A stretch of DNA of 64,000 nt from Epiperipatus broadwayi. Lineage: Eukaryota; Onychophora; Udeonychophora; Euonychophora; Peripatidae. Of the stretch, positions 1 to 12,077 are shown one piece after another. The notes under the pieces were generated by a model that worked only from the letters and a program-made list of their open reading frames with translations, searched no databases and was not told where the DNA came from. Both the position numbers and the translations under genes were made by a program. Location: assembly GCA_028023455.1 (NCBI GenBank), contig JAQFVV010006222.1, positions 124,001 to 188,000 on the forward strand. Direction: 5' to 3'. Within the stretch, counting starts at the first letter, position 1; the number at the start of each line of letters is the position of its first letter.

Positions 1-558
1 TTGATTTAAACGTATTAGTAAAGGGGTAATGGCTGAACAACCTTAAAAATCTAACACATGGTAAAAGGTCTTTCTAACAGGGCCTTCATAAATACAAGGC
101 CATTATTCACAAGCCTTATCAGTTGCAAGTTTGTGAAGATCAGAAGAGTTTTCCATCCCTATTGTTATCCCTTGGGAAACAACAATATCACAGAAACGTG
201 ATGTATCTTCAAGAATATATATATATATAAGTAATATGATGGTCATAAAAACTTAGCATTAATATTTTACATGAGAAAGATATATATAACTTAACCCATA
301 TATAAACAACATTCATAACTCAAAAAAATATATAAAATCAAATGAACTACCAATATATTCAGGGCCGCTGGGTAACTAAGAAGCGCCTTTGTTTAAAGTA
401 AATTTACCCTCCCCCCAGTCTATACAATAAATTTTGTAAATGAAGACGTTTTCTCCAGCGCTTTCACAAGAAAAACTTGCAAATATAGTTTTAGTCATTT
501 GGCATGTTCGGTTTACTAATGTATGTGTTTTATTCATTTATTTGTATAAATTAAACAT
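1..558. other. AT-rich non-coding DNA
   Basis: No gene is visible. The first 210 bases and 361-420 are less AT-rich than their surroundings and may be old repeat sequence, but I could not match them to anything else in the window. Confidence 0.4.
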
Positions 559-571
559 GAAGAATAAAACA

Positions 572-670
572 TATGTCAAGCGTTGGTGGCGAGTGGATAG
601 CACAGCAGCCTTACGAGCAATTGTACTGGGGTTCGCTTCCCGGTCAACGCTTTGACACATTAAAAAAAAA
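572..670 (+). mobile_element. tRNA-like SINE copy 1, with target-site duplication
   Basis: A ~98 bp element with an internal Pol III-type B box (ggttcgcttcc) and an A-box-like segment (gtggcgagtggatagcac), followed by a short A-rich tail. Its ends pair: gtcaagcgttg near the start against caacgctttgac near the end, like an extended acceptor stem around a tRNA fold. It is bounded by a 13 bp direct repeat, gaagaataaaaca, at 559-571 and 671-683, the duplication expected from target-primed insertion. A second copy at 17,052-17,149 shares the sequence through the B box and terminal stem. The open frame across it (440-655) has no protein character. Such SINEs borrow the machinery of an autonomous LINE; which one is not shown here. 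Confidence 0.8.
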
Positions 671-851
671 GAAGAATAAAACACATGCTAAGATAAAACA
701 TATTAATGTTTAAAAAATAATTTTTAAAACAATAATTAAATAAGACTTTAAATCAAATATTTATTTAATTAACCTTTTCATTCAATGTATTGATTGTTTT
801 CTATATAAGTAACTAGAAAAGTTTGAACTTAGAATTTTTCAGTCTATATTC

Positions 852-923
852 ATTCTCTGCTCCATCTCAAGCTACAAACACATGTGACCACATGCGTTAG
901 TTGCTTGACATGGAGCAGAGAAT
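852..923. ncRNA. miRNA-precursor-like hairpin (candidate)
   Basis: A 72 nt stem-loop. The outer 14 bp (attctctgctccat against atggagcagagaat) pair perfectly. Single mismatches then alternate with runs of pairs (tcaagc/gcttga, catgtg/cacatg) up to a small terminal loop. Length and regularly spaced one-base mismatches resemble an animal pre-miRNA more than a random palindrome in AT-rich DNA. I recognise no known mature miRNA in either arm. A small foldback or MITE is the main alternative. Either strand could be the transcript. Confidence 0.35.
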
Positions 924-2211
924 TTTAAAAAAAAATTTTTTTTCAAAAGTTTACATATTTTTTGGATATTCCCATGAAAATGCTAGTATGGATAGAAAAT
1001 ATCTAAAAATAACTCCCTCCCCTTTCTTGGGACAGCTCTGATATTATATAAGTAATTAAATAAGATATAAGCTAGCTTACATCCAGAATATGATTCTTTG
1101 GAATAGTTGCTGGTCAGTAATTCATTAAAACGAAAATGCTGTTTGTCATGCAAAAACTTATTCACATTGTATATTATCAAAATTATATTCCTTCACTGAT
1201 AAAAATGTATACTACTATTTAATTTTTTATTGGTGTTGTCCATCACTATTAATAACTTAACTTTATTATATATATAATCGAATATTTTAAATTTTCAAAC
1301 TTATATTGTTTACTGATCACACAATTTGAATATTTTATTAAAATCCACCAAAGTATATCAATTTTAAGTGACATAACAGATAAAACTTTTAAATTGCATT
1401 CACACCTTCATGTTAAAATATTCTTAATTTAAATATCCTTTTGGTATTTTTCATCCCATTTGCACCTTCTTGTTAAAATGTTTTGTTTTTAAAATCCTGT
1501 GGTTATTTTTAATTCACAGAAAATTTGTTTAAGTTTTCTATTAAAAAAATAATAATTTCACTTATTTTCATTCAATAAAATATGTTTAGCTCCTGTATAA
1601 TTTTATTTTTTTACTATTTATTAATAACTACATTGTATTATATACTTTATTATGTAGTTTGACAATTAGATACTTAGCCAGGAAAAAAAAAATTCAAATT
1701 TTCTTACTTAGATTGTGCATTCAATATATTTTTAAAAGCCATTAAAACTCCTTGCATTTTATTTATTTTATTCATAGATTACATCATGATACTTATTAAG
1801 AATTAAATATTTGGTATTGCTTAGATTTGCATCATAGTGTACATTATGGATCAATTACAACTTTTTAGCTAGAGAACAAGTAAAAAGCTAATATTGCATT
1901 AAAAAAAAGATGATATTATTAAAAATAGGAAAAGCTATTTAGTAAAACATGTAAAAATATAATACAAGATAATAGTAACAAAACAGAGAAAGAAAACACT
2001 ATTAAAAAATGTTGGTACAAGATAACATCGAACTCAGACTTAACATTTCCAGGATGGAGAATCTACCGGTACTCCCAAATAAACAATACATTTAGAACTT
2101 ATAAAACGTTATTGATAAAGATAATTACATCATATGCCAAATTATTGTAATTATGAAGCAATATTTTAACAAAAGAATTTTTAACTTTAAATAAATTAAT
2201 AATAATAATAT
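924..2211. other. AT-rich non-coding DNA with one small duplication
   Basis: No coding signal. A diverged tandem pair of ~60 bp lies at about 1,395-1,452 and 1,455-1,510 (shared core caccttc, ttgttaaaat, then an aaat-rich stretch and ggtatttt). Nothing else is recognised. Confidence 0.4.
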
Positions 2212-2720
2212 GTTACTTTTTATATAAATTAGAATGTTTAAATTAAAATGATTGAGAAATCAAAACGTTTTTATTTACATATAAATTTTATTAATTATGG
2301 TGATGAAAGTTCAATTTTGTGCAATAGTAGAGTATATATTTCGTAGAACAACTGCCACAAAAAGTTTAAGTAAAAAAATATTCCTCTTATGTTTAAATAA
2401 AAAATATTTATAATCAGAATGTGTTTCTAGAAATAAAGTGATTTGGAAATCTAAACATTTACATATACGTTTTATTAATTATCAAAAAAAAATTGCATCA
2501 GTCTGTTCAGTTTAGTATGATGATAAGAGTATATATGTAGTATATTTTGAGTTCATGCCTAAAAATTTGAAGCCTGGGTAATTATCAAAAATAAGTTTAA
2601 ATAAAGAAGTATTCCTTTTATATTTAAGTAAAAAATATTTACACCCAGAACATATTTCTAATGATAAGATGATTTGAAAATATAAACAATTTTATTTACA
2701 TATAAATTTTATTAATTATT
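2212..2720. repeat. Diverged tandem repeat, ~190-230 bp period, about 3 units
   Basis: The block with a (c)agaatgtgtttcta-like start, then gatttggaaatctaaacatt, then ttacatataaattttattaattat recurs at about 2,225, 2,405 and 2,640. Spacing varies because unit interiors have small insertions. No coding potential. Confidence 0.6.
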
Positions 2721-3078
2721 CTGGTGTCTAAACACCCCAGTAGTAAATTACCTTTGTGCTTCACACAACCTGCACACCAACAAACTGCAACCTTGATTTC
2801 TTTTTTTTAAGTTTTAGATGATATTAACCATTCATTCATTGATGCTGGTAGAAATATATATTAAAATTTCTATACCAGACTGAATTAAATACTACATAAA
2901 TCATTCTGAAATTGTGCAGAATATCTAGAGCCTGAAGGTAGTGTCTCATTTTTAACATCTAATATTAAAACAGGCAAAACGTTCCATACAGTATTGCCAC
3001 TCAGTGCAAACCAGATTAATCAATGGATTCCAGAAGGCTTGTGCATAAAATCCCCATCTAGTGCCTACTCATCCAATA

Positions 3079-3120
3079 TCCCCAGACTAGTTTCTGGCTT
3101 GTAGCCTTCATCAGTGAGGA
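3079..3120 (-). ncRNA. Type I hammerhead ribozyme motif
   Basis: On the minus strand all core parts are present in order: CUGAUGA, a helix II of GGCU/AGCC around a 3-nt loop, GAAA, a self-complementary helix III (ACUAGU, cleavage after the following C) and helix I made of UCCUCA pairing with UGGGGA. Helix III has no loop, so cleavage would work best as a tandem or dimer, as known for hammerheads of Penelope-like and other short retroelements. The base next to helix II (A10.1/A11.1) is not paired, a mild departure from the consensus. Activity is inferred, not shown. Confidence 0.72.
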
Positions 3121-3362
3121 GTCATGGATCTGAAAGCACTGTACCTCGATCTTAGGATCTAATGCAACACTCCAGCAGCTACCTTTTATCTCTACTTAAC
3201 TACAAAACTATGAGTCTTAAATTGAAAACACAATAATAATTTCAATCCAAGGTCATTAGCTTATGTAGTCATATAGGTCTGAACTCAGTTCACTACCTAT
3301 ACATTTTGGTGTCTTTGGTTCTTTAATACTATAGTCACCACTATCCTATTAGGCATGATTGG

Positions 3363-3587
3363 TTTTAAGCCAATAAACACCACATGATCACCATTTCTTA
3401 TGCTTGCTTATAACTGTTATTAAAACAGGTAAAACTCTCCATACAGTATTGCACAAGCCTTCTGCATCCATTGATTAATCTGGCTTGCACTGAGTGGCAA
3501 TACTGTATGGAGAGTTTTTCCTGTTTTAATAACAGTTATAAGCAAGTATAAGAGATGGTGACCATGTGATGTTTATTGGCTTAAAAC
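3363..3587. repeat. Long inverted repeat (~90 bp arms, 43 bp loop)
   Basis: The left arm runs from ttttaagccaataaac to tacagtattgc. The right arm reads the same sequence inverted, with few substitutions, from gcaatactgta to gtttattggcttaaaa. The loop is the inverse of 2,995-3,035. It forms the right end of the ribozyme-bearing element. Confidence 0.85.
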
Positions 3588-3807
3588 ATCTATCATTAAT
3601 AAAAAATCATTTTGTATATGTAAATATTAAATATGCTACCTTCAAATATAAGAAATTTAAATGGAGTAAAACTACCTTTGGAAGTTACGTATCAACACTC
3701 ATACATCAATAAATGCAATGAATAGTTGGCCCATTCTACTCTTCATATTTATTTAAGTATGATTGTTATTTATTCATAGCTTACAGATGTGTTATTATTT
3801 CCATTAT

Positions 3808-3843
3808 ATATATATATATATATATATAATGGAAATAATATAT

Positions 3844-3884
<41 letters not shown>
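3808..3884. repeat. (TA)n microsatellite
   Basis: Two TA tracts separated by an ataatggaaataatatgg segment, directly abutting the PLE inverted pair. Open frames across it encode only alternating Ile/Tyr and are not genes. Confidence 0.95.
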
Positions 3885-3888
<4 letters not shown>

Positions 3889-4045
3889 AAACCATAAATC
3901 AATACAATACTAGATTAAATTCAAAAAATTTTTACCAAAATCCTTTCACAACCATGGTTTCATCTACTACAAATAGACCTTCTCAAGTGAAAATCAAACT
4001 ATAAGAAATAACAAATATATACACACAATCAAACCATCCCATAAT

Positions 4046-4408
4046 TCATTTCAAACTCCACCTTCCCTTAATATCAAAAGAAGTCTTCATAAGATTGATA
4101 GCCTCAGAATCAAGAAGATTTATCATCAAAGTCTCCTTTATTCTTCTTTTTAATTCATTCTTTTCATAAAAAATAACCGAAGCATTGTCAAATAATATTG
4201 TATGACCTGTATTCAATTCATGAATATATAAAGCTGAGTTAAGATACCTATGTTTAACTCTACTTATATGAACCTTAATCCTTTCACTAAGACTAAACTT
4301 ACTCTGGCCTGCATAAAACTTACCACAACTACATGGAATCTTATAAACAATGCCAGGAATAGACCTACTATCAATAGATTGTTTAGAACCATTAAGTAAT
4401 GAATTCAA
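4046..4408 (-). pseudogene. PLE GIY-YIG endonuclease fragment (minus arm)
   Basis: An intact 120-codon frame matching the C-terminal GIY-YIG domain of Penelope-like retroelements. It has the GIY-like start (GIVYKIPCSCGKFYAGQS; the Cys pair is typical of PLEs), the helix with the catalytic-type Arg (SERIKVHI), an H-x-L-N-T-G-H segment, and the conserved end where Glu precedes the RRIKE block. In the family this domain nicks target DNA for reverse transcription by the upstream RT domain. The RT is absent, so this is a truncated piece, although the reading frame is undamaged and ends at a natural stop after KGRWSLK. Confidence 0.85.
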
Positions 4409-4689
4409 ATCAGAACCTTTATGTAGGCCAGAGTAAATTTAGTCTTAATGAAAGGATTAAGGTTCATATAAGTAGAGTTAAACATAGGTATCTTAACTCA
4501 GCTTTATATATTCGTGAATTGAATACAGGTCATACAATATTATTTGACAATGCTTTGGTTATTTTTTATGAAAAGAATGAATTAAAAAGAAGAATAAAGG
4601 AGACTTTGATGATAAATCTTCTTGATTCTGAAACTATCAATCTTACGAAGACTTCTTTTGATATTAAGGGAAGGTGGAGTTTGAAATGA
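4399..4689 (+). pseudogene. PLE GIY-YIG endonuclease fragment (plus arm)
   Basis: An inverted copy of the minus-strand fragment beside it. From about residue 6 (NLYVGQSKFSLNERIK) to the stop after KGRWSLK it is nearly identical, differing at a few residues (for example H to R before ELNTGH, A to T near LLDSE). The GIY half of the domain is lost: homology begins just before the YIG-equivalent motif (YVGQS). The ATG at 4,399 lies in the spacer and is not a real start. It cannot be functional alone. Confidence 0.8.
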
Positions 4690-4891
4690 ATTATGGGAAG
4701 GTTTGATTGTGTGTATATATTTGTTATTTCTTATAGTTTGATTTTTCACTTGAGAAGGTCTATTTGTAGTAGATGAAACCATGGTTGTGAAAGGATTTTG
4801 GTAAAAAATTTTTGAATTTAATCTAGTATTGTATTGTTTTATGGTTTTGCATTTTTATTTTTGCTAGTATAGTGTTAGGCAGGTTTGGTTT

Positions 4892-4991
4892 TATATATAT
4901 ATATATATATCCTATATATATATATATATATATATATATACTCATCACAGATATATATATTCCGATATATATATATATATATATATATTGT
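4892..4991. repeat. (TA)n microsatellite
   Basis: Three TA runs interrupted by short unique pieces, on the outer side of the plus PLE arm. Confidence 0.9.
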
Positions 4992-7900
4992 GACTTTCCA
5001 GGTTGGTTACCAGGAAGAAATGTGGGAAGTTCACATTTGTGCTAACAATGGCTAAAGTTAATTATCTGAGAAAAATGAATTGAGATGTAATTTGCTAGTT
5101 AAAATTAGGATTTAAAAAAATTAAAACTTTAAGTGGGTGTACTGATTGGTAGAGTTTTGGATTATATATGTTTGGTTGTAGGAGAGGAGGATGAATAACA
5201 TCAGAGATGTTTGTATGTAGTAGAAAAATTTACATGTCATAATGAGCAGAAATATAGATATATTATTAATTAAAATTTTCTTTCCTATATTTTATTTATT
5301 ATTTACTAATTATATATTGTTCATAATCTTATACTTAAAAATGATAAAGATTATTTGTATATTGGTGAATAACATTTATAAATTAATATTTGATATTTAA
5401 TTTTTTTTTATTATTAAGTTTATTCTATTTCAAATATTATATTGTTAAAATTTTATAAGTAAAATTCTGGAACACTTCCAAAGTTGACTGTAATAAAAAA
5501 AAACACAGAGGGCGTGAGTGGAGAAAAAGACATAGAGATTAAAACTTGAAGGAAAGTAAAAAAAGTTCTGAGGAAGAAGATGTAAAAAAAAACTTAAAAG
5601 AATCAATAACTCTCTAAGAGTATCAGAACAAATATAAAAAAACATTGCAAGGATTCTAATAATATACCTGTGGAGAATTTTTGTTATTATACTACTGGAA
5701 TGATATAAAATGAGGAGATAAACACCCCCCAGAGGAATACCAGCCTCCAAATCTCTGTCAAACGATGGTCCATATTCACTACCTTCAAAATGCCTGGATG
5801 ATATGTAAGCTAAATTATTATGATTTATTTTAAAGTATTACCAAAGCCAAATAATATTAGAATGGCAAAATTGTTTAAAATAAAGCTAGCTAAAATTTTC
5901 TTATTAGACGCTATAATTAAACGCTTGATTTTCAATTTTAAGAATTTTCTATTAATATTCTACAAAATAAAATTTAAAATGAAAAAGTTTATCTATTTAA
6001 TCTTATATCAAGAAGATAATTTTATACTGTATAACTTTGCTATTCACGCATATATAACAAAATAATTCCAATGCATGCAAATGTCATTTATTATGCCTAT
6101 AACGGAATTCTAGGATAAAAAAAGACTATTGTCATTCTTAACAAATTATGCTTTAACAATGGATAGACTTTTTTTTATGTTATAATTTAATGTTGTCTTT
6201 GAAACTAATATGTATGTTTCTTTCAACTTTGATTTTTTTTTTTTTAAAAAAAAACTTAACATGTAATGATGGGATATTGATAAGTATTTTCGTTATTACT
6301 TATAATAAATATATAACCAATTTTTTTTCTCTTTTTAAAAAACAAAAAACCAACAATGTAACTTCATATCATTATAATATGATAATTTATTATTTTATAT
6401 GATCTAGAAATTATATTATAGGTAGTTATAAATCAGATGTGTGCATGATGCTATAAATTGGTATTTTAAAAATGTTGTATTTATTATGCTTCAATTTTGT
6501 TAATGAAGTTTATTTTAAAAAAAATAAAGAATTAAAACCTTATCTGTTATAAGTTCGTTATATAGGAAGTATATTGAATGTGAGTTGAAGGTAGAAATGG
6601 TCAAGGGACGATTAGATCATTTAGATTGAGTTTGGTGATATTATTTAACTCTCACATATATAAGTATAAGTGTTTAGTTATTGTTTTTCCTTGCCTTTCT
6701 TTATTTTGTATAGTTAATGTTAGATGATTTACACCGATTATAACAGATAAGTGTTGTATAAATTTTATAATATGTAAAAGATGATTGATTTATAGCATCA
6801 TCCAAGTTTTATAAATAAGCTAATAAAAAGTATGTTTTAAAAATACATCATGTTTAAGATATTATAAAAGCACACATATTCGAAAATATATGATTCGTAT
6901 ATTAAATATTTGTCGGTTTTGGTTTCGCTATAAGAGCAATGTAATTGGTTAGCAAAATGCATAGAATAATATTATTTTTTTTGTTGTTAATTCATTATTT
7001 ATTTTGTCTTTTGATTTTTAATAAATGTTTTAATGAATTAAAAGCCCAAATGAATTACTTGATTATATACGTTCGATTCTCCATTTCCACACACACACAC
7101 ATGGTTAACATAGCATAGCCCTAAAATATATAGATTTTCCAGTAGAAGTCAATTTATTTAATCTGTCTGGAGATGATAAATTATCATATTACAGTGCTAA
7201 TAATATATTCTACTTTGCTTAGAATAGGTGATGATGTAGATAAAAAGATACCCGATCCTCATCATTATCTATCCTATATTAGATATGATAATTGATAATT
7301 TTGCAATAGTTTTATAATTAAATAAATGTGTGGCATATGATTAAATTAGTGTTACAGAATCATTACAAGTAAATGTTTTATTACTCTTATTTGCATCCTA
7401 TATAAAGACCATATCCTATAACCTCAACTGAGCTAAGCCATAGAGCAATTTACAATTATAAATTTTATTCTATTTTGCATAGAATTGGTGCCTGGGCATT
7501 TATAAATCTAATAAAGTGAGCAAGTGAAAAGAGCAGAGGATACAATATATATATAAATAAATATATATATATATATTGAAACAGCGTGATGGATTTATAC
7601 CGGTACAATATATATATATGGTCAGGATGAGCAGATAACAGCAAAAACACCACTAGAGTAATTTATCCCACTATAACTCATCCAACACCACACATTTGGC
7701 TTGGTGATCTCTTAGAATTAGATTTTAACTATATGATTTCCCTGTGGAAACAAGACATCCAATGCAATATATACTGAATATGTAAAATTACAAACACTTT
7801 ATTAGTAGTACATTACAAACAAAAGAAATAAACAAAAGAAATGACTATCACTTAATTGTTGGAAGACGCTCATTGGAGATAGTAGAAATTATATTAATTA

Positions 7901-10440
7901 GTGATTACATATGTCAAAAGTTTCAATGTATAACATATATTTCTAAGGGACTACATGACATTTAATTTGTAATTGTACATATACAAGGAATTTCCTTACA
8001 CACAAATATATATTTTGGATGATGGATTTGATGATCTCTAGGGCAGATATCCCTTAAGTAGACACTTGGCGCTAAATAAAAAAGGGTAAGTTTAATTAAC
8101 TCTATAAAACATGGTTAAAATAGATGATTACATAGTTCTCATGACCATGACCCAGAAATGCTGAAATATTAGGCTTTAACATACGTAAAGAAGGCAATAC
8201 TGGGTTACTAAAGTAAGAAACAATCCAATAACAAGATACATTGGAATATGCTGTATATAAATTATGAATATTTTTGTATATATATGTATGGGTTGCATTT
8301 TTAAAATAAAAATAGAAATATAATATAGTACTACACTTTAAATTTATTGTTCATTTAGTAAATAAATGGATAACAAATCTATAGTAGAGATTTTTTTCAT
8401 TTCAACTAAATGATAACCACATATATTAATAGCTTTATATAATTATGCTTAATTTTTATATTTAATAAAGAAAATATTTTTGTTATTAATTCTTTTTGCT
8501 CGTTTCACCAAAATACTATATTTTTTTTTAGTCTTTAGAGTTATTTGAAAATTAAATTTGCATCTTTATTTAATAAATCCCATCGTGATTTGTTTCCACA
8601 GATCAGTGATAATAATGTTATAATATCAGACAAAATTTCTCATATCTTTAATAAAAGATAGTGTCTTGATGTAATTTATTTTGATTTCCACATTTGACAA
8701 AGCTAATTGTGAAAGCTTCCAGCAAAATATTTAGAAATAATTTTATCAAATAACTTAAATCACTTTTAACATTGTTGAATTCAATAAGTAAAAAAAAAAA
8801 ATCTAATATAAAAGTCATCAAAACTGGTATCTCTCTAACAAAAATGTTAATCTCTTTATTATATACATGTGTACAGTACTCTATTTACTTACTTTCAGCT
8901 TATAATTATTAACCACATAGAACTACTTATAAATTTTACACTCCAAAATAGCGATAGCGTCAAGTAAGCATGAGAATAAATTAGAACACAAATCATTTTC
9001 TGTTATATATATAATTTTAAGCACATTTAACAACTTATAATACATTTATTTCTCGACTTGTTTTTTAAGACGAATCAGTCTAATATCAGAAATATTGGTG
9101 TATTAATTAAAATCATGCAAAATAGATTACTCCAATAAAATATAATAAAATCAGACTTATTTTCAAAAAAAACAACAACAACCTCAAATTGCCAATGCGA
9201 TAGCATGTTATTATATTCTCTAAACATATTTTACAGCTAATCATAGTTTATACATTTTCATTTTAATGCGTTTTTTAATTATTTACACTTTCTCTTTTTG
9301 TTGTCTTTTACTTTAAAATTAGATGTATTTAGACAAATTTTGGAAATAATACTATAATTTATAAGTCATGTAAATATTTAGTATTTTATAATATAATAAT
9401 TGCAATAGTAAACACTATAATGCTCTACCACTTTTGAAACATTAAAATGTCACATAACCTCCAAATAAAATGTGTGTTTGTTCATTATTAACAAAAACAG
9501 TGAAAATATGTATATAATCAGAAGGCTAATAATAGCAGTTTCAATCACAAGGATATTGAAATTGAAAGTAAGAATATATATTAATTATTTGAAGATTTGT
9601 GGTTATATGTTGGATTATTTTCAAGACCTAAATAAATCATTAAAAGTTTTTAATAAAATTCACTCTTTGTCTTTTTAAATATTAGGAATATTAGGAATAG
9701 CACATAGGTTAATATAAAACATAATATTTTTGGAACAAGTGAATGGATTTGAGAAGAATTGGATAAATAAACTCTGTACTTATGAATATTGAATTTGAAG
9801 TCACATTATAATTAACTAAGCTATTCTGGAAAATGCAACAGTCATTAGAAATTTCATATAATTATATATAAAAATCCTCCTGATATCTTCATTTTTTCTT
9901 GGTGAGGACAAAGTTAACTAGTTATTTCCAAACACTATGAATCACCATATTAGGTTTATATATGGGATTATGTGAATAATTTTAAATTAATTTCTTCCCA
10001 CTTTTCCATTCTTTCTAATGTTCTTGCACTTTCCCAATTGAAAATACAAAAATATTGTGCATGTGACAATGAATGTGTGTTTGATTGGAAAAACGTAAGA
10101 ATATTGGACATAAAGAAACAAAATTTAAAAAACTTTCATCAAGACAATGACAAAAAATTTCACAAGTTAATCTAATGTGATAATTCATAATGTTTGGAAA
10201 CAATTCATCAAAGTTGCCTCTTAAAAAAAATCAAATTTATACTCACTGTTTCTTGTGTCAGAATAATATACTTGGTAAGTGTCCTGTAAAATCAGTATTC
10301 ACAAATCTATATGCCATTTGTTTAATTTCCATATTAAAAACAATGATCTAGACCAGAAATACTTGCACAAAAAATATTTAAAAAAGAATAGTATAAATTT
10401 TTCTAAAAATATTTAACAAATCAACTAGATAATGGAAATA
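4992..10440. other. AT-rich non-coding DNA
   Basis: No recognisable gene. Short TA tracts occur near 7,540-7,620 and a CA run at 7,088-7,101. Minus-strand sequence at about 5,690-5,800 is less AT-rich and has an open frame with an upstream ccag acceptor-like site; I do not recognise it. At 9,690-9,715 the string aatagcacataggtta matches the subterminal part of the 19.5 kb foldback and may be a remnant. The remaining open frames here have AT-driven composition. Confidence 0.4.
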
Positions 10441-10499
10441 GTCCACTATATATATATATAATATTATTTCTGGAAGCATCCGTAATAAAATATAATAGC

Positions 10500-10550
10500 T
10501 AAATAGCTGATGTTTCAGTACTATAACAAGTACTTTCCTCAGAGCTTCTT
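10500..10550 (-). ncRNA. Type I hammerhead ribozyme motif (left, minus)
   Basis: Minus strand: helix I strand AGCU, core CUGAGGA (fits CUGANGA), helix II AGUAC/GUACU (5 perfect pairs), GAAA, a very short helix III with the cleavage triplet reading AUC where GUC would be typical, then AGCU closing helix I. Every core element is present. The near-absent helix III is the usual state in Penelope-like elements, where cleavage is favoured in dimers. It lies downstream of the GIY-YIG fragment on the same strand. Confidence 0.75.
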
Positions 10551-10671
10551 TCTGAAATCATAAGAATGTGTGTGGTGAGATTTAAAAACATTATTTTTTC
10601 CCTTTCTCTTCATTCTCAAATTCTATTGGTTGAGAAGTTTTAAAAAATATTTTATCCTCCAATAGCTTTTT

Positions 10672-10842
10672 CTAGGTAATGTTAATTTTCTTTAATTCAT
10701 ATTTTTCATTTATGATCTTAGGTCTTTGAGAAATCTCTATAGCTTCCCTTAGCAATCTCTGGTCATATTGTTCAATTTTTGACAGAATATGTGTTTTATT
10801 AAAATTGATGTTATGGTTAGTTAATTTAACATGTGATTTGAA
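10672..10842 (-). pseudogene. PLE GIY-YIG C-terminal fragment
   Basis: A 56-codon open stretch with the pattern at the end of PLE endonucleases: N-x-N-I-N-F-N-K-T-H-I-L, a Tyr-x-x-R segment, then LLREAIEISQRP. The REAIEI block is shared with the fragments at 15.5 and 49 kb (IREAIEIL), though overall sequence differs, so this is a separate PLE lineage. The N-terminal half with the GIY and YIG motifs is missing. A stop (tag) follows at 10,672-10,674, beyond which a similar charged tail may continue. Confidence 0.7.
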
Positions 10843-10844
10843 AA

Positions 10845-10898
10845 AGAAGAAGCCCTGAGGAAAGTACTTTTATTGTGCTGAAATGTCAGCTATTTAGT
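10845..10898 (+). ncRNA. Type I hammerhead ribozyme motif (right, plus)
   Basis: Plus strand: CUGAGGA core, helix II AGUAC/GUGCU (five pairs, one G-U), GAAA, minimal helix III and a canonical GUC cleavage triplet, followed by AGCUAU that pairs with AAGC upstream (one mismatch at the junction). It is an inverted copy of the left motif. The differences between them are mostly compensatory or outside the core. Confidence 0.78.
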
Positions 10899-10972
10899 TA
10901 TTATAGTTTTATTACATGGAAGCTCCCAGAAATAATAGTAAAAATTCATCATTTACCAATGAGAATATTAGA

Positions 10973-12060
<1,088 letters not shown>

Positions 12061-12077
12061 CATCAAAATAGAGAAGG

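Larger units (their letters stand above)
2961..3587 (-). mobile_element. Hammerhead-ribozyme element with inverted ends
   Basis: The segment 2,961-3,040 (aaaacaggcaaaacgttcca through aaggcttgtgcat) recurs inverted at about 3,455-3,535. The right end also forms a long hairpin: arms 3,363-3,452 and 3,496-3,587, ~90 bp each, nearly identical in inverse. A hammerhead motif lies between the inverted copies on the minus strand (3,079-3,120). There is no open frame, so it would be non-autonomous. Inverted tail copies flanking a ribozyme segment match the arrangement of the PLE-type loci elsewhere in the window; descent from a PLE is inferred. Confidence 0.6.
3885..4851. mobile_element. Penelope-like element, head-to-head inverted pair
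   Basis: Two ~433 bp arms, 3,885-4,317 and 4,418-4,851, are inverse copies with few differences. Each encodes the GIY-YIG end of a PLE followed by the same 3' untranslated tail, ending tgcaaaaccat at the outer edge. The 100 bp spacer holds extra GIY-YIG sequence belonging to the minus copy, so the plus copy is the shorter one. (TA)n tracts border both outer ends. The pair is 5'-truncated; no RT remains here. Confidence 0.85.
10472..10925. mobile_element. PLE fragment flanked by inverted hammerhead tails
   Basis: About 80 bp at 10,472-10,553 (ggaagcatccgtaataaaat on to gagcttcttt) recurs inverted at 10,845-10,925. Each copy carries a hammerhead motif pointing outward. Between them, on the minus strand, lies the C-terminal part of a GIY-YIG domain. 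The minus copy thus reads endonuclease, then ribozyme tail toward lower coordinates, and an inverted tail is joined at its 5' end. A TA tract precedes it and a long one follows. Confidence 0.75.

Noticed and set aside
4582-4782. 66-codon minus frame
   Set aside because: It is the antisense of the plus-arm GIY-YIG fragment and its tail.
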